From Nostoc sp. CHAB 5834 (GTDB lineage Bacteria > Cyanobacteriota > Cyanobacteriia > Cyanobacteriales > Nostocaceae): DNA of 64,000 nt. Under the pieces are notes generated by a model. It was not told where the DNA came from and did not search any database. It worked only from the letters and a program-made list of their open reading frames with translations. Made by a program: the position numbers and the translations under genes. The stretch spans positions 91,526 through 155,525 of the forward strand of contig JAIVFU010000005.1 in NCBI GenBank assembly GCA_020829485.1. The letters run 5' to 3'. Below, piece after piece: positions 33,921 through 42,453 of this stretch (the first letter of the stretch is position 1; the number at the start of each line of letters is the position of its first letter).

Positions 33921-34361
33921 ATGTCAGAAGAAATTCAAACCTTTATTACTGAATATCTTGATAAGTGCGCTCATTTATATATTGAAGTTTTCAATGGTGA
34001 ACCTTGGAACGAGGAATGGACTTTCGAGACTGCAAAAGCAAGGTTGTTTGAAATTCTGAATACACCAGGTTTTGTTGGATTTGTATTCAAACAGGATGAA
34101 CTTTTAGGATTCGTGGCAGGTTATTGTAAGCAAGGGCAAAAAAGTAAAAGCTTTTATCTAGAAGAAATCTGTGTCCGACCTAATAAGCAAAGTCAAGGAA
34201 TTGGGACAAAGCTACTTAACCAGTTAATGGATACTCTAACCGCGATGAAAGTTACCTCTGTTTATCTTTTGACTAAAAAGGATGGACAAGCAGAGGCTTT
34301 TTACACCAAGCATGGCTATCAAAGAAGCCAGCATCTGATTTTGATGGCAAAACGATTTTAG
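33921..34361 (+). CDS. GNAT-family N-acetyltransferase
   Basis: 146 residues from ATG 33921 (a TTG just before is less likely). GFVFKQDELLGFVAGYC, EEICVRPNKQSQGIGTKLLNQLMDTL (acetyl-CoA loop QSQGIGT) and VTSVYLLTKKDGQAEAFYTKHGYQRSQHLILM are the standard GNAT motifs D, A and B. Substrate unknown. Not obviously linked to its neighbours, though the YdeI gene follows on the same strand 45 bases after. Confidence 0.9.
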   Translation: MSEEIQTFITEYLDKCAHLYIEVFNGEPWNEEWTFETAKARLFEILNTPGFVGFVFKQDELLGFVAGYCKQGQKSKSFYLEEICVRPNKQSQGIGTKLLNQLMDTLTAMKVTSVYLLTKKDGQAEAFYTKHGYQRSQHLILMAKRF

Positions 34362-34406
34362 AGGAAATGAAAGCTTTGCATCAATTACGTATTGAACATC
34401 AAATAA

Positions 34407-35039
34407 ATGCAGCAAAATACAGAAACAAACCTCAGCAAGAATAGGACTACTGGTGCATCCAAATTTAATAATCAATTCCCCACTTTCTGCCCTCAAAGCC
34501 GCGAGGAATGGCGGAAATGGTTAGAAGAAAACCATCGCGCCTCTCTTGGTGTATGGCTTATCTACTACAAAGTAAAAAGTGGTAAACCAAGTGTTCGATA
34601 TAGCGAAGCAGTAAAAGAAGCCTTATGCTTTGGTTGGATTGACAGTAAAGTTAAATCCTTAGATGAAGAACGTTATATGCAAATATTTACACCTCGAAAA
34701 CCGAAAAGCGTGTGGTCAAAATTAAATAAACAATATATTGAAGAACTTATAGAACAAGGTTTGATAACTACAGTAGGTCTGGAGAAAATTGAAGCTGCAA
34801 AACAAAATGGTTCATGGAACTCTTTAGATGCGATCGAAGCATTAATTATTCCCTTAGATTTAAAGCAGGCATTAGAAGCAAACACAACTGCTAAAGAGTA
34901 TTTTGAAGCATTTAATAACTCATCCAAAAAGAATATCCTTTTTTGGATTGAAAGTGCAAAACGTCCAGAAACAAGGTTAAAGAGAATTGAACAAACCGTC
35001 AAATCAGCAGCGGCAAACAAAAACCCATTGGTACGATAA
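34407..35039 (+). CDS. YdeI / OmpD-associated-family protein
   Basis: 210 residues. SREEWRKWLEENHRASLGVWLIYYKVKSGKPSVRYSEAVKEALCFGWIDSKVKSLDEERYMQIFTPRKPKSVWSKLNKQYIEELIEQGLIT is the conserved core of this family, whose members are linked with resistance to antimicrobial peptides or oxidative conditions in some bacteria; the mechanism is unclear. The C-terminal part (FEAFNNSSKKNILFWIESAKRPETRLKRIEQTV) is also family-typical. It follows the GNAT gene. Confidence 0.87.
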   Translation: MQQNTETNLSKNRTTGASKFNNQFPTFCPQSREEWRKWLEENHRASLGVWLIYYKVKSGKPSVRYSEAVKEALCFGWIDSKVKSLDEERYMQIFTPRKPKSVWSKLNKQYIEELIEQGLITTVGLEKIEAAKQNGSWNSLDAIEALIIPLDLKQALEANTTAKEYFEAFNNSSKKNILFWIESAKRPETRLKRIEQTVKSAAANKNPLVR

Positions 35040-35221
35040 CAAAGCCTAGTACCGCAAGGCGAAAGTCAAAAGTCAAAAGTCAAAAGTATTATGGAATAAG
35101 CTCTTTAGAGATTTTAAATAGTTGCTCTATTTACGCTGTGGCGTACTAGTTGACACTCCAAAACTTAGAAAATGTAGCACTTATGAGTAAATATTTCCAT
35201 CCCAATAAGTAAAGGCGTACT

Positions 35222-35371
35222 TATAGCGCTTCTCTGTTGACTGCAATACAGACCTAACCCCCAGCTCTTTCCCTTCTAGCGTTGGGGAGTAAGATTCAAA
35301 GCCTCTCTCCTTTTAGGAGAGAGGTTTGGAGAGAGGTCAAAGTGTATTGCTTCCATTCGAGAACCGCTATA
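35222..35371. mobile_element. MITE, TATAGCG...CCGCTATA type, copy 1
   Basis: TATAGCGCTTCTC at the left and GAGAACCGCTATA at the right are imperfect inverted repeats. The interior includes AACCCCCAGCTC, CTTCTAGCGTTGGGG and GGAGAGAGG. A second copy in the opposite orientation is at 46339-46491. Both are bounded by TA, as expected for IS630/Tc1-mariner-type movement. The remaining 35040-35436 gap has nothing else but a few GTCAAAA heptamers. Confidence 0.8.
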
Positions 35372-35436
35372 TATACGCCTTTATAGCCGATTCATTTGTT
35401 GTTAAGATATTTCAAAAATAGTCTAATCAATGCATT

Positions 35437-35676
35437 TTAGTTAAAAGAGTTTGAGAGTTGATTAGGGTCTACATTAGCAGGAAATAATAAAATTTCCTTG
35501 CCTTCTAATTTTGCCTTTAGGTGAAGCAAAATAGCCTTTTCCAAAGAACAGTATTTAATTGGAACCCATCCGTCGCTATAAAAGTAGACAGTTACTCGGC
35601 TCATTGCATACTCTTTCAACGGCAGTGGAAGAGACCAGGACGAGTCCACAGTTTGAACCTTACCTGTTGAGTCCAT
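35437..35676 (-). CDS. Hypothetical protein
   Basis: 79 residues; MSRVTVYFYSDGWVPIKYCSLEKAILLHLKAKLEGKEIL has the look of the N-terminal segment of cyanobacterial HNH-nuclease-like proteins, but the HNH region itself is missing, so it may be a remnant. An internal ATG (MSRVTV) would give 55 residues. No assigned function. Confidence 0.45.
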   Translation of the reverse strand: MDSTGKVQTVDSSWSLPLPLKEYAMSRVTVYFYSDGWVPIKYCSLEKAILLHLKAKLEGKEILLFPANVDPNQLSNSFN

Positions 35677-36045
35677 GCTTTGAACCTCAATTATTTAAGT
35701 ATATATACTTTCACTCATTAGAATGATTTCAAGTAACTGTCATAAGTAATAAGAAACTGCCTTGAAACCGAATCTTTAGGTAAAAATTAGAATAATTAGA
35801 ACTAATCTAAAGACATGGCAGAAATTCAGGTTTTGAAACCCACGGAGGTGGGTCAAGTTTAGTGTAGACGCGGTTTCTAACCGCCCACTTCGCGTTAAGT
35901 TGACACGTATGGATAAGGCGAATAACCAATCCCCAATCCCCAATCCCCAATGCCCCATGCCCAATTTCCAATTTCCATAATTTAAAATCCTGCCAAACGA
36001 TGCGAAGGTTTCAAACTCAGGGATGATGAGTAATTAGCAACTAAA
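35677..36045. other. Gap with dispersed repeats
   Basis: 35818-35905 contains GTTTTGAAACCCACGG and GACGCGGTTTCTAACCGC repeats, and 35935-35985 contains CCCAATC-type heptamers. A reverse frame through this is repeat-derived. No gene. Confidence 0.5.
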
Positions 36046-36076
36046 TTGACAAAATCACACTATAAATAGTGATATT
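36046..36076 (+). promoter_or_regulatory. Possible promoter of the TspO gene
   Basis: TTGACA at 36046-36051 and TGATAT at 36070-36075 (18-bp spacer) precede the gene. CACTATAAATAGTG, a perfect palindrome, lies in the spacer and could be an operator. Not confirmed. Confidence 0.35.
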
Positions 36077-36111
36077 AAGCGATAGATAGCGCTTGTAAAG
36101 GAATAACAGCC

Positions 36112-36585
36112 ATGATTAAATCTTGGATGGTGATTGGGGGTGTGGCTTTCTTAGTTGCTTTAGCGGCTAACGTGATTACGCCTAGCGATCGCCAATGGTT
36201 CAAGCGCTTACAACGACCGAGATGGTTAACTTTTGAGGGTGCAATTCCAATTATCTGGACTGTGATATTTATTTGCGGTGCTTGGTCGGCTTATATTGTC
36301 TGGGAAAAAGATCCAGCAACCACCTCAACCTGGTTAATTATGGGTTTATACTTACTTTTAGAAATTATTACCATTGCCTATACGCCTGTAATGTTTCGGC
36401 TTCGCAGCCTAAAAGTCGGTACAATTATTGGTGGCACAGGTTTTATCATTAGTGCTTTATTGATACTTGCAGTCTTAAGTATTTCTGGTTGGGCAGCATT
36501 GCTATTAGTTCCTTATTTGCTGTGGAGTCCCATTGGTACTTATACCACTTGGAAGATGATCAGTCTCAATCCTCAAGATGCCTAA
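36112..36585 (+). CDS. TspO/MBR-family membrane protein, first copy
   Basis: 157 residues with five predicted membrane helices, typical of TspO. Family positions such as WFKRLQRPRW, IPIIWTVIFICGAWSAYIVW and MFRLRSLKVGTII are visible. TspO binds tetrapyrroles and cholesterol-like compounds and in cyanobacteria is linked to stress and tetrapyrrole levels. The gene is followed 90 bases later by a paralogue of the same length. Both end in NPQDA. Confidence 0.88.
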   Translation: MIKSWMVIGGVAFLVALAANVITPSDRQWFKRLQRPRWLTFEGAIPIIWTVIFICGAWSAYIVWEKDPATTSTWLIMGLYLLLEIITIAYTPVMFRLRSLKVGTIIGGTGFIISALLILAVLSISGWAALLLVPYLLWSPIGTYTTWKMISLNPQDA

Positions 36586-36675
36586 GATTCGCACTAACGA
36601 ATGATTAAACATATAGCCTAAATTGTCAAACTTGCAGTGTATGACTTGACAAAATACACAAAACTTGAGTGCATT

Positions 36676-37149
36676 ATGATTCCATCTTGGATAATAATTG
36701 GGGCTGTAACTTTCTTCGTCGCCCTTGGTAGTTTCTTAATCACACCGCGTGATGTTAAATGGTTTGCAAATTTAAGTCGCCCTCGTTGGCTAGTTTTTGA
36801 GCCGCTAATTCCGGTAATCTGGACTGTGATTTTTATTTCCGGTGCAGCTTCAGCTTATATTGTCTGGGAAAAAAATCCCGGAGGCATAATTACTTGGCTA
36901 CTAATGGCTTTGTACCTCTTGGTGGAAATTATCACCGTTGCCTATATACCTACAATGTTGAGGTTTCGCAGCCTCAAAGTTGGGGAAGTTCTTGGGCTAA
37001 TCGGTTTGATTTCAGGCGTTGTCCTCGCAATCTGCCTTTTGCCGATTTCTCTAACGGCGGCGCTATTGCTTCTTCCTTATTTGGTTTGGACTCCCATTGG
37101 TGCTTATACCACTGACGAGTTAAAAGAATTAAATCCTCAAGATGCCTAG
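36676..37149 (+). CDS. TspO/MBR-family membrane protein, tandem paralogue
   Basis: 157 residues from the ATG at 36676, matching the length of the first copy; the frame is open 39 bases earlier. WFANLSRPRWLVFEPLIPVIWTVIFISGAASAYIVWEK aligns position by position with the first copy, as does the end LNPQDA. Divergence is moderate, so the duplication is not recent. Co-transcription with the first copy is likely. Confidence 0.88.
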   Translation: MIPSWIIIGAVTFFVALGSFLITPRDVKWFANLSRPRWLVFEPLIPVIWTVIFISGAASAYIVWEKNPGGIITWLLMALYLLVEIITVAYIPTMLRFRSLKVGEVLGLIGLISGVVLAICLLPISLTAALLLLPYLVWTPIGAYTTDELKELNPQDA

Positions 37150-37289
37150 TAAGAACCCCACCCCGCCAAAGCTACGCTTTGTCTCCCCTCCCCTTACCAA
37201 GGGGAGGGGTGTTAAATACTTTTGCAAGAAGTAAGGGGGGATCAAAAGTGCCTAAAGTTACAGAGAAATACTTTTCAAACACCCTCTTA
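37150..37289. repeat. Dispersed repeat with partial MITE end
   Basis: 37150-37208 is the C/G-run repeat (AAAGCTACGCTTTGTCTCCC). About 37235-37289 matches the right half of the MITE at 1251-1413 (ATCAAAAGTGCCTAAAGTTA, CAGAGAAATACTTTTCAAAC, ACCCTCTTAG). The left end of that MITE is not present. Confidence 0.75.
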
Positions 37290-37332
37290 GATTGTTCAAT
37301 CCAAAATCCAAAATCTAAAATTTTTCTCTCTG

Positions 37333-38040
37333 CTAAAGGAGACGACCATAACGTGCTGTTACCGGATTAGCTGGATTAGATTGATTATTCAGCCAAGCCC
37401 ACATTTGATCGCCAACAGAAAAATGCCACCACTCTCTAGGATTGCGTTGAAAGCCAGCTTTTAACATTACATCTCGCAATAGCTGACGGTGAGTGTGATA
37501 TTTTTGGGCTTGTTGGTGGTCAAAATTGGCATAATAATCTGGGTGCGATCGCTCTGACATTTCATCAATGGGCGAACCCATATTTACTATTTGCCCTGCA
37601 TCATCTACTAGCGTCACATCCACCGCCGCACCTGTACTGTGAGGAGGGGGAGTTTTTTCATCCAAACTTGGTACAGCCCAAATTGCATAAACCGCTTCCC
37701 AAATTTCTTGGCGTTGGTTTGGGGATAATTCCACATCAGTTAATCCCCTATCCTGCACTGCTTGGGCAAAGCTGTAATCTACCATAAACTGCTGGACTGC
37801 GATCGGGCGATAAGCATCAAAAATTTGGATACGCCAGTTTGGATACAACAGTTGAAGATAATTTTGCGCTTGGATCAAATTTTCAATTACACTTTGACGG
37901 AGATAATAGGGGGAGCGATCGCCATAAGTAGCACCTAATTTTTCATAAGGATGGGGAGATTCCACCGCAAACAATTCTAAAGGAATCGCTATTATCGGTT
38001 CACCACACTCAAAAATCGGGATTTGATGATAAGCTCTCAT
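37333..38040 (-). CDS. VanX-like D-alanyl-D-alanine dipeptidase (M15D)
   Basis: 235 residues. The catalytic site is visible: PPHSTGAAVDVTLVD (zinc His and Asp) and PREWWHFSVGD (Glu and His). RIQIFDAYRPIAVQQFM carries the conserved Arg of the family. The enzyme cleaves D-Ala-D-Ala; in non-resistant bacteria it may serve turnover of cell-wall peptides. No signal peptide is visible, so it is probably cytoplasmic. It is not near other van-type genes. Confidence 0.9.
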   Translation of the reverse strand: MRAYHQIPIFECGEPIIAIPLELFAVESPHPYEKLGATYGDRSPYYLRQSVIENLIQAQNYLQLLYPNWRIQIFDAYRPIAVQQFMVDYSFAQAVQDRGLTDVELSPNQRQEIWEAVYAIWAVPSLDEKTPPPHSTGAAVDVTLVDDAGQIVNMGSPIDEMSERSHPDYYANFDHQQAQKYHTHRQLLRDVMLKAGFQRNPREWWHFSVGDQMWAWLNNQSNPANPVTARYGRLL

Positions 38041-38427
38041 CTAGTCAGCCACACAGGACTTACGAATTTTAACGTAAGCATAGCATTCTGCGTAACGAGT
38101 CTCTTATTTCTCAGTGTCCTTTGCGCCTCTGCGTGCAATACCAATTTTTCTCAATCCTGAACAGTGAACCAAAAACTTTTTTTCTAAAGGGCGATGCCTA
38201 AGTAGAGCGGCGTGAATAATTCAAGGTTCGTAGTGAGGACTAAAGTCCTCACTACGAACTAATTTCAAAATTTTTTACATTACTTAATCTAGTTTGATTT
38301 ATTCTCACCGACTTAGTTATGTTGGGCTACGCCTACGCAAATAATCTGCTACGTATACAAAGTTATATAGCGTTTCCTAATCACGTAAGGTATATCATAG
38401 TCCCCTCTCGAAGAACCTACGGTGTAC
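38041..38427. other. Gap with a perfect palindrome
   Basis: 38226-38259 is GTTCGTAGTGAGGACT, AA, AGTCCTCACTACGAAC, with 16-bp perfect arms. Half of the same unit is at 44961-44998. No gene. Confidence 0.6.
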
Positions 38428-38637
38428 ACACAAGTCTTTTCGTCCAGAACACAAGTCCTTTCGTCCAGAACACAAGTCCTTTCGTCCAGAACACAAGTCC
38501 TTTCGTTCAGAACACAAGTCCTTTTGTTCAGAACACAAGCCCTTTCGTTCAGAACACAAGCCTTTTCGTTCAGAACACAAGCCTTTTTGTCCAGTACACA
38601 AGTCCTTTCGTCCAGAACACAAGTCTTTTCGTTCCTA
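38428..38637. repeat. 21-bp minisatellite, ten units
   Basis: Ten head-to-tail copies of ACACAAGTCCTTTCGTCCAGA with 0-3 changes each. Since 21 is a multiple of 3, several frames stay open on both strands, but these frames are not taken as genes. The units have no spacers, so this is not a CRISPR. It ends 11 bases from the DUF4926 stop. Confidence 0.95.
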
Positions 38638-38647
38638 AAGTAAAAAT

Positions 38648-38908
38648 TTAGGCAATTGCCAAATCATAATGTAAAACTAAGATTTCATCTGCTCTCAAAG
38701 TCGCCATTGCATATTCAGAGCCTTGGGTATCAGCAAACTCGACTAAATAATGATATTCTTCTTCTTGCTCATACACTTCTACAATTGTCCCAACTTGCCC
38801 ACTGGGTAAGCTTTCGATAGAAGTATAATCTTCTTCCACTAGTTGTAATCTCCCAATGGGAATGGGCTTGAGTGTAGCAATAGTATCCAAAAGTTTAACT
38901 TTTTTCAT
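38648..38908 (-). CDS. DUF4926-type small protein
   Basis: 86 residues: IESLPSGQVGTIVEVYEQEEEYHYLVEFADTQGSEYAMATLRADEILVLHYD is typical of DUF4926, a small SH3-like barrel. In cyanobacteria it is commonly encoded just after a DUF6883 protein, as here, with overlapping ends (14 bp). The role of the pair is unknown; it is arranged like toxin-antitoxin modules. Confidence 0.8.
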   Translation of the reverse strand: MKKVKLLDTIATLKPIPIGRLQLVEEDYTSIESLPSGQVGTIVEVYEQEEEYHYLVEFADTQGSEYAMATLRADEILVLHYDLAIA

Positions 38909-39239
38909 TTAACTTCAGAAATGTAGTAATCAAACGTGGATAAACATTATTAGCGGTAGTTTCCCAGATTGTCCGCAGCCTGATTCCCTCTGTATCAGGT
39001 ACTATCCAATCTACCTTAAACTGTTGACCAAATTGCGTAGTACTTTGCTGAACAACTTCACCTGCAACTGCTGCTGTTTGAATAAGTTCACGCAAAACAT
39101 CGGCATTTTCTAGTGTGATTCCTAAAATTGATGCGAAAACTCTAGCTTTATGTTTCCCACTAGGATGTTCTGGGTTTAGACAATAACCTATGAGCTTTTG
39201 TATAGAAATCTCTGCTTGCTCGCCGTTGGGTAATTTTAT
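38895..39239 (-). CDS. DUF6883-type protein with no standard start codon
   Basis: The TTG at 39095 would yield 66 residues. Reading upstream in the same frame, 48 further codons are open and clearly belong to the domain: KLPNGEQAEISIQKLIGYCL, NPEHPSGKHKARVFASILG, ITLENADVLRELIQTAA. The first codon of this stretch, at 39239, is ATA, preceded by ACG and an in-frame TAG at 39243-39245. Related proteins begin MKLPNG or similar, so ATA stands where ATG is expected. The gene is either dead by a start mutation, uses ATA, or starts at the internal TTG and makes a shortened product. Confidence 0.7.
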   Translation of the reverse strand: MKLPNGEQAEISIQKLIGYCLNPEHPSGKHKARVFASILGITLENADVLRELIQTAAVAGEVVQQSTTQFGQQFKVDWIVPDTEGIRLRTIWETTANNVYPRLITTFLKLNEKS

Positions 39240-39297
39240 CGTCTATGAATATGCCCTAACAGACTTTAAATTTTATCATTAACGGTTTGTTATTTTA

Positions 39298-40788
39298 ATG
39301 CTCAATCAAAACCAAACACCTTTATTAGATGCCTTAAAAGCCAATGCAGCAAGACTTCATGCACCTTTTTACACGCCAGGACATAAACAAGGTGAGGGAA
39401 TTTCTCAACCCTTGGCTGATTTACTTGGTAAAGCTGTCTTTCGCGCTGATTTAACAGAATTAGCAGATTTAGATAATCTCTTTGCGCCCCAAGGCGTTAT
39501 TCAAGAAGCACAACAACTAGCAGCAGTAGCTTTTGGCGCATCACAAACCTGGTTCCTTGTCAATGGTTCTACCTGTGGGATTGAAGCAGCTATTCTCGCT
39601 ACCTGTGGCACAGGCGATAAAATCATTTTGCCTCGCAATGTCCATTCATCTGCGATCGCTGGTTTAATTCTCTCCGGTGCAATACCAATTTTTCTCAATC
39701 CTGAATACGATCCAGTTTTAGATATTGCCCATAGCATCACGCCTAATTCTGTAGAATCTGCACTCCAACAACATCCAGACGCTAAAGCAGTGTTGATAGT
39801 TTATCCAACATATTACGGCGTTTGCGGAAATTTGAGTGCGATCGCTAACATCACACATCAATATAATATTCCTCTACTTGTAGATGAGGCACACGGCGCA
39901 CACTTTGCCTTTCATCCCAAATTACCCACTCCAGCTTTAGCCGCAGGTGCAGATTTAACTGTACAATCCATCCACAAAGTACTTGGTGCAATCACACAAG
40001 CATCAATGCTGCATATCCAAGGTGACAGGATAGATTGCGATCGCATCAGTAAAGCTTTGCAACTTGTACAATCTACCAGTCCTAGTTATTTACTTTTAGC
40101 TTCTTTAGATGCAGCGCGTCAGCAAATGGCACTCCACGGAAAAATGCTGATGTCTCGCACTTTGCAACTAGCTGATGAAGCTAGAACAAAAATCAGTCAA
40201 ATTCCTGGCTTATCTGTTTTACAGATTCCTAGCCCCCCTTATGAAGGGGGGTTGGGGGGATCTCCCGGCTTTGTGGCTTTAGACGAAACACGACTAACTG
40301 TAACTGTTTCTGGTTTAGGCTTAACTGGATTTGAGTCAGATGAAATTCTCGATGAAAAATTTGCTGTTACTGCTGAATTCGCCTCACTGCAATATCTCAC
40401 CTTTATCATTAGTTTAGGCAACACCCCAGCCGATATTGAGCAACTGGTACAAAGTTTTACCACTCTTGCCAAAGAATATCGCCGAACTAACTTAACTGTT
40501 AAAAGCGATCTTTGGCAGGATCATTTCACTACACAGTGTCATGATTTATGTTATTCTCCCCGTGAAGCCTTTTTTGGTGTCAGTGAAATACTACCTTTGA
40601 TACAGACCAATCAACGCATCTGTGCCGAAATCGTCTGTCCCTATCCTCCAGGAATTCCTGTATTAATGCCGGGGGAAGTCATCACCAAACCCGTCCTTAA
40701 TTATCTGCAACAAATCCAGGCGATGGGAGGATTTATCACCGGTTGCAATGACACAAGCTTCAAAACTTTGAAAGTGGTGAAAATTTGA
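39298..40788 (+). CDS. Orn/Lys/Arg decarboxylase-family PLP enzyme
   Basis: 496 residues, fold-type I. PFYTPGHKQG at the N-terminus, WFLVNGSTCGIEAAILA, LLVDEAHGAHFAFHP (PLP-binding Asp and His) and SIHKVLGAITQASML with the Schiff-base Lys (~230). C-terminal region ICAEIVCPYPPGIPVLMPGEVI. In this group the reaction is decarboxylation of a basic amino acid such as arginine or lysine. Residues ~311-321 (PSPPYEGGLGGSPG) are encoded by a C/G-run dispersed repeat inserted in frame (40229-40266), in a variable loop region. Confidence 0.9.
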   Translation: MLNQNQTPLLDALKANAARLHAPFYTPGHKQGEGISQPLADLLGKAVFRADLTELADLDNLFAPQGVIQEAQQLAAVAFGASQTWFLVNGSTCGIEAAILATCGTGDKIILPRNVHSSAIAGLILSGAIPIFLNPEYDPVLDIAHSITPNSVESALQQHPDAKAVLIVYPTYYGVCGNLSAIANITHQYNIPLLVDEAHGAHFAFHPKLPTPALAAGADLTVQSIHKVLGAITQASMLHIQGDRIDCDRISKALQLVQSTSPSYLLLASLDAARQQMALHGKMLMSRTLQLADEARTKISQIPGLSVLQIPSPPYEGGLGGSPGFVALDETRLTVTVSGLGLTGFESDEILDEKFAVTAEFASLQYLTFIISLGNTPADIEQLVQSFTTLAKEYRRTNLTVKSDLWQDHFTTQCHDLCYSPREAFFGVSEILPLIQTNQRICAEIVCPYPPGIPVLMPGEVITKPVLNYLQQIQAMGGFITGCNDTSFKTLKVVKI

Positions 40789-40934
40789 TTACCCTTTTCC
40801 ACCAAATTTTGATGAAGTAGGTATTGACATAGCTGCGTCTACAGGTTTCGGATCAAGTTTAGCGAATGCAGTTAATTATTGGGTAAACCTGGGAATACTT
40901 TTATTAGGTTAAAAGTATCACGCGGGGTTTCAGT

Positions 40935-42113
40935 ATGGGTTTCGCCGAAGATTTAGCTAAATTGTCCGAAAAAGTTAGCAGCAGACTTGCAATCGTCACG
41001 GGAGAAGAAAATACAAAAGCAGCTTTTATTTCTCCATTTTTAAGTATCTTGGGGTACGATCTTACCGACCCAACCGAGGTTAAGCACGAATACTTTGCTG
41101 ATTTTGCTACCCCCACAAGAGTCAAACAGCCAAAGAAAGTTGACTATGCGATCGCAATTAATAACAATATTGTCATATTGATTGAGGCCAAGTGTTGCAA
41201 GCAAAAGCCAGAGGCTCATGACGGACAACTTAGAAGTTACTTTAACGCGATTTTAACTGCTCAGATTAGTGTTGTTACCAACGGAGTTGAATATCGGTTC
41301 TTTACCGATTTAGAGAATCTTCACGTGATGGACAAAGAAACGTTTTTTACTTTCAATATCCTGGACTACACTCCAAAAGATATAGAAAATCTTAAACTCT
41401 TCCACCGTGATAATTTTGATGCAGCTAGCATTAAAAGCGATGCTGAGGAGATGCTTTACTCTCAAGGAATAAGTGAGCTAATAGATGGGCTTTTGGTATC
41501 TCCCTCAGATAAATTTGTTCACTTTTTGATTAAAGAGCTTGGTACAGTAGCACCCAAATTTGAATTTCGGGGTAGCGTCGTCAACGCAAGAGTTATTAAT
41601 AGATTCAGCCCAATCGTCAAACGATCAATTCAGACAAGCTTATTGTCATTAATCACTCGTTCCGTCAATCAGGAAATGACTCATCCTGCCGATTACCAGC
41701 CCTTAACAGTTCCAGAGCAGGCAGAAGCGGATTTAGATCCCGACGAGAAAACTGATGTTGTTACAACCGAGGAAGAATTAGCGGCTTTTAAGAAAATCCA
41801 GGCAATCACGAAGACTTCACCTCAATTCAAGCTTGAACTTCAATATAAAGACACAGTTTCGTACTTTGGAATTAACCTTGGCAAAATAAACTGGTGGTTT
41901 TTGCGATTATACTTGTCGTCATCTAAGAAATGCTTCATCGCCAGAATAAACGCCGACGATGCCAGAGCATTAGCACCTGGTTTTGTAATTCAGGAAGTAC
42001 CTGGAGTTAACTCAGAGGCAGTATCAAAGGTAAAAATTGATTCGGTAGATGACTTTGACAAACTTAAGCCCTTGATTTTGCGGTGTTACGAGCTAGAGCT
42101 TGCAAAGCATTAA
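40935..42113 (+). CDS. Orphan type I restriction HsdR-N-like nuclease protein
   Basis: 392 residues. The N-terminal ~170 residues are an HsdR-N type PD-(D/E)XK domain: GEENTKAAFISPFLSILGYD, then KKVDYAIAINNNIVILIEAKCC with Asp70, Glu84 and Lys86 as the likely catalytic set. No helicase part and no HsdM or HsdS partners are near. The C-terminal ~100 residues (SYFGINLGKINWWFLRLYLSSSKKCFIARINADD) are another domain of unknown role. A possible stand-alone defence nuclease; function is inference. Confidence 0.8.
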   Translation: MGFAEDLAKLSEKVSSRLAIVTGEENTKAAFISPFLSILGYDLTDPTEVKHEYFADFATPTRVKQPKKVDYAIAINNNIVILIEAKCCKQKPEAHDGQLRSYFNAILTAQISVVTNGVEYRFFTDLENLHVMDKETFFTFNILDYTPKDIENLKLFHRDNFDAASIKSDAEEMLYSQGISELIDGLLVSPSDKFVHFLIKELGTVAPKFEFRGSVVNARVINRFSPIVKRSIQTSLLSLITRSVNQEMTHPADYQPLTVPEQAEADLDPDEKTDVVTTEEELAAFKKIQAITKTSPQFKLELQYKDTVSYFGINLGKINWWFLRLYLSSSKKCFIARINADDARALAPGFVIQEVPGVNSEAVSKVKIDSVDDFDKLKPLILRCYELELAKH

Positions 42114-42157
42114 TTAAATGTTAACAAATATTAAGACCCAGCGTCTTGAATGAAGAT

Positions 42158-42187
42158 ACCGCTCAATGGTTGAGCGGTAATTTTTTG
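42158..42187 (+). terminator. Rho-independent terminator
   Basis: ACCGCTCAA and TTGAGCGGT pair perfectly around TGG, followed by AATTTTTTG. Ends the orphan nuclease gene 45 bases after its stop, so it is monocistronic. Between 42188 and 42453 I see only a half copy of the AAAATCTAAAATCC repeat near 42350. Confidence 0.92.
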
Positions 42188-42453
42188 AGGGCGATCGCAA
42201 AACATTCAAAACTAAGTCTGAGGAAAAATTCTAATTAGTTGTAGCAATATCGCTTCAAGGCTTTGCAGAGGAGCATTTGTAGTCCTTTGATGCTCTTCAA
42301 AATTTCGCTGATGCCGTTCTGAGTTATCGCGTAATTCCAGTAAAGTCCAAAATCTAAAATCCAAAATTGATCTGATGCACCATTTCTTTGCTCTTCACCT
42401 TCTACAATAAAGATAGACTTTATTGAGATTTGTATAGTTGGGGATAAGCTGTC

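Noticed and set aside
38428..38637. Possible CRISPR array
   Set aside because: The units are contiguous with no spacers and only 21 bp long; no cas genes are near.
38395..38651. Overlapping open frames with seven-residue repeats on both strands
   Set aside because: They are by-products of the 21-bp minisatellite, whose period keeps frames open in several phases.
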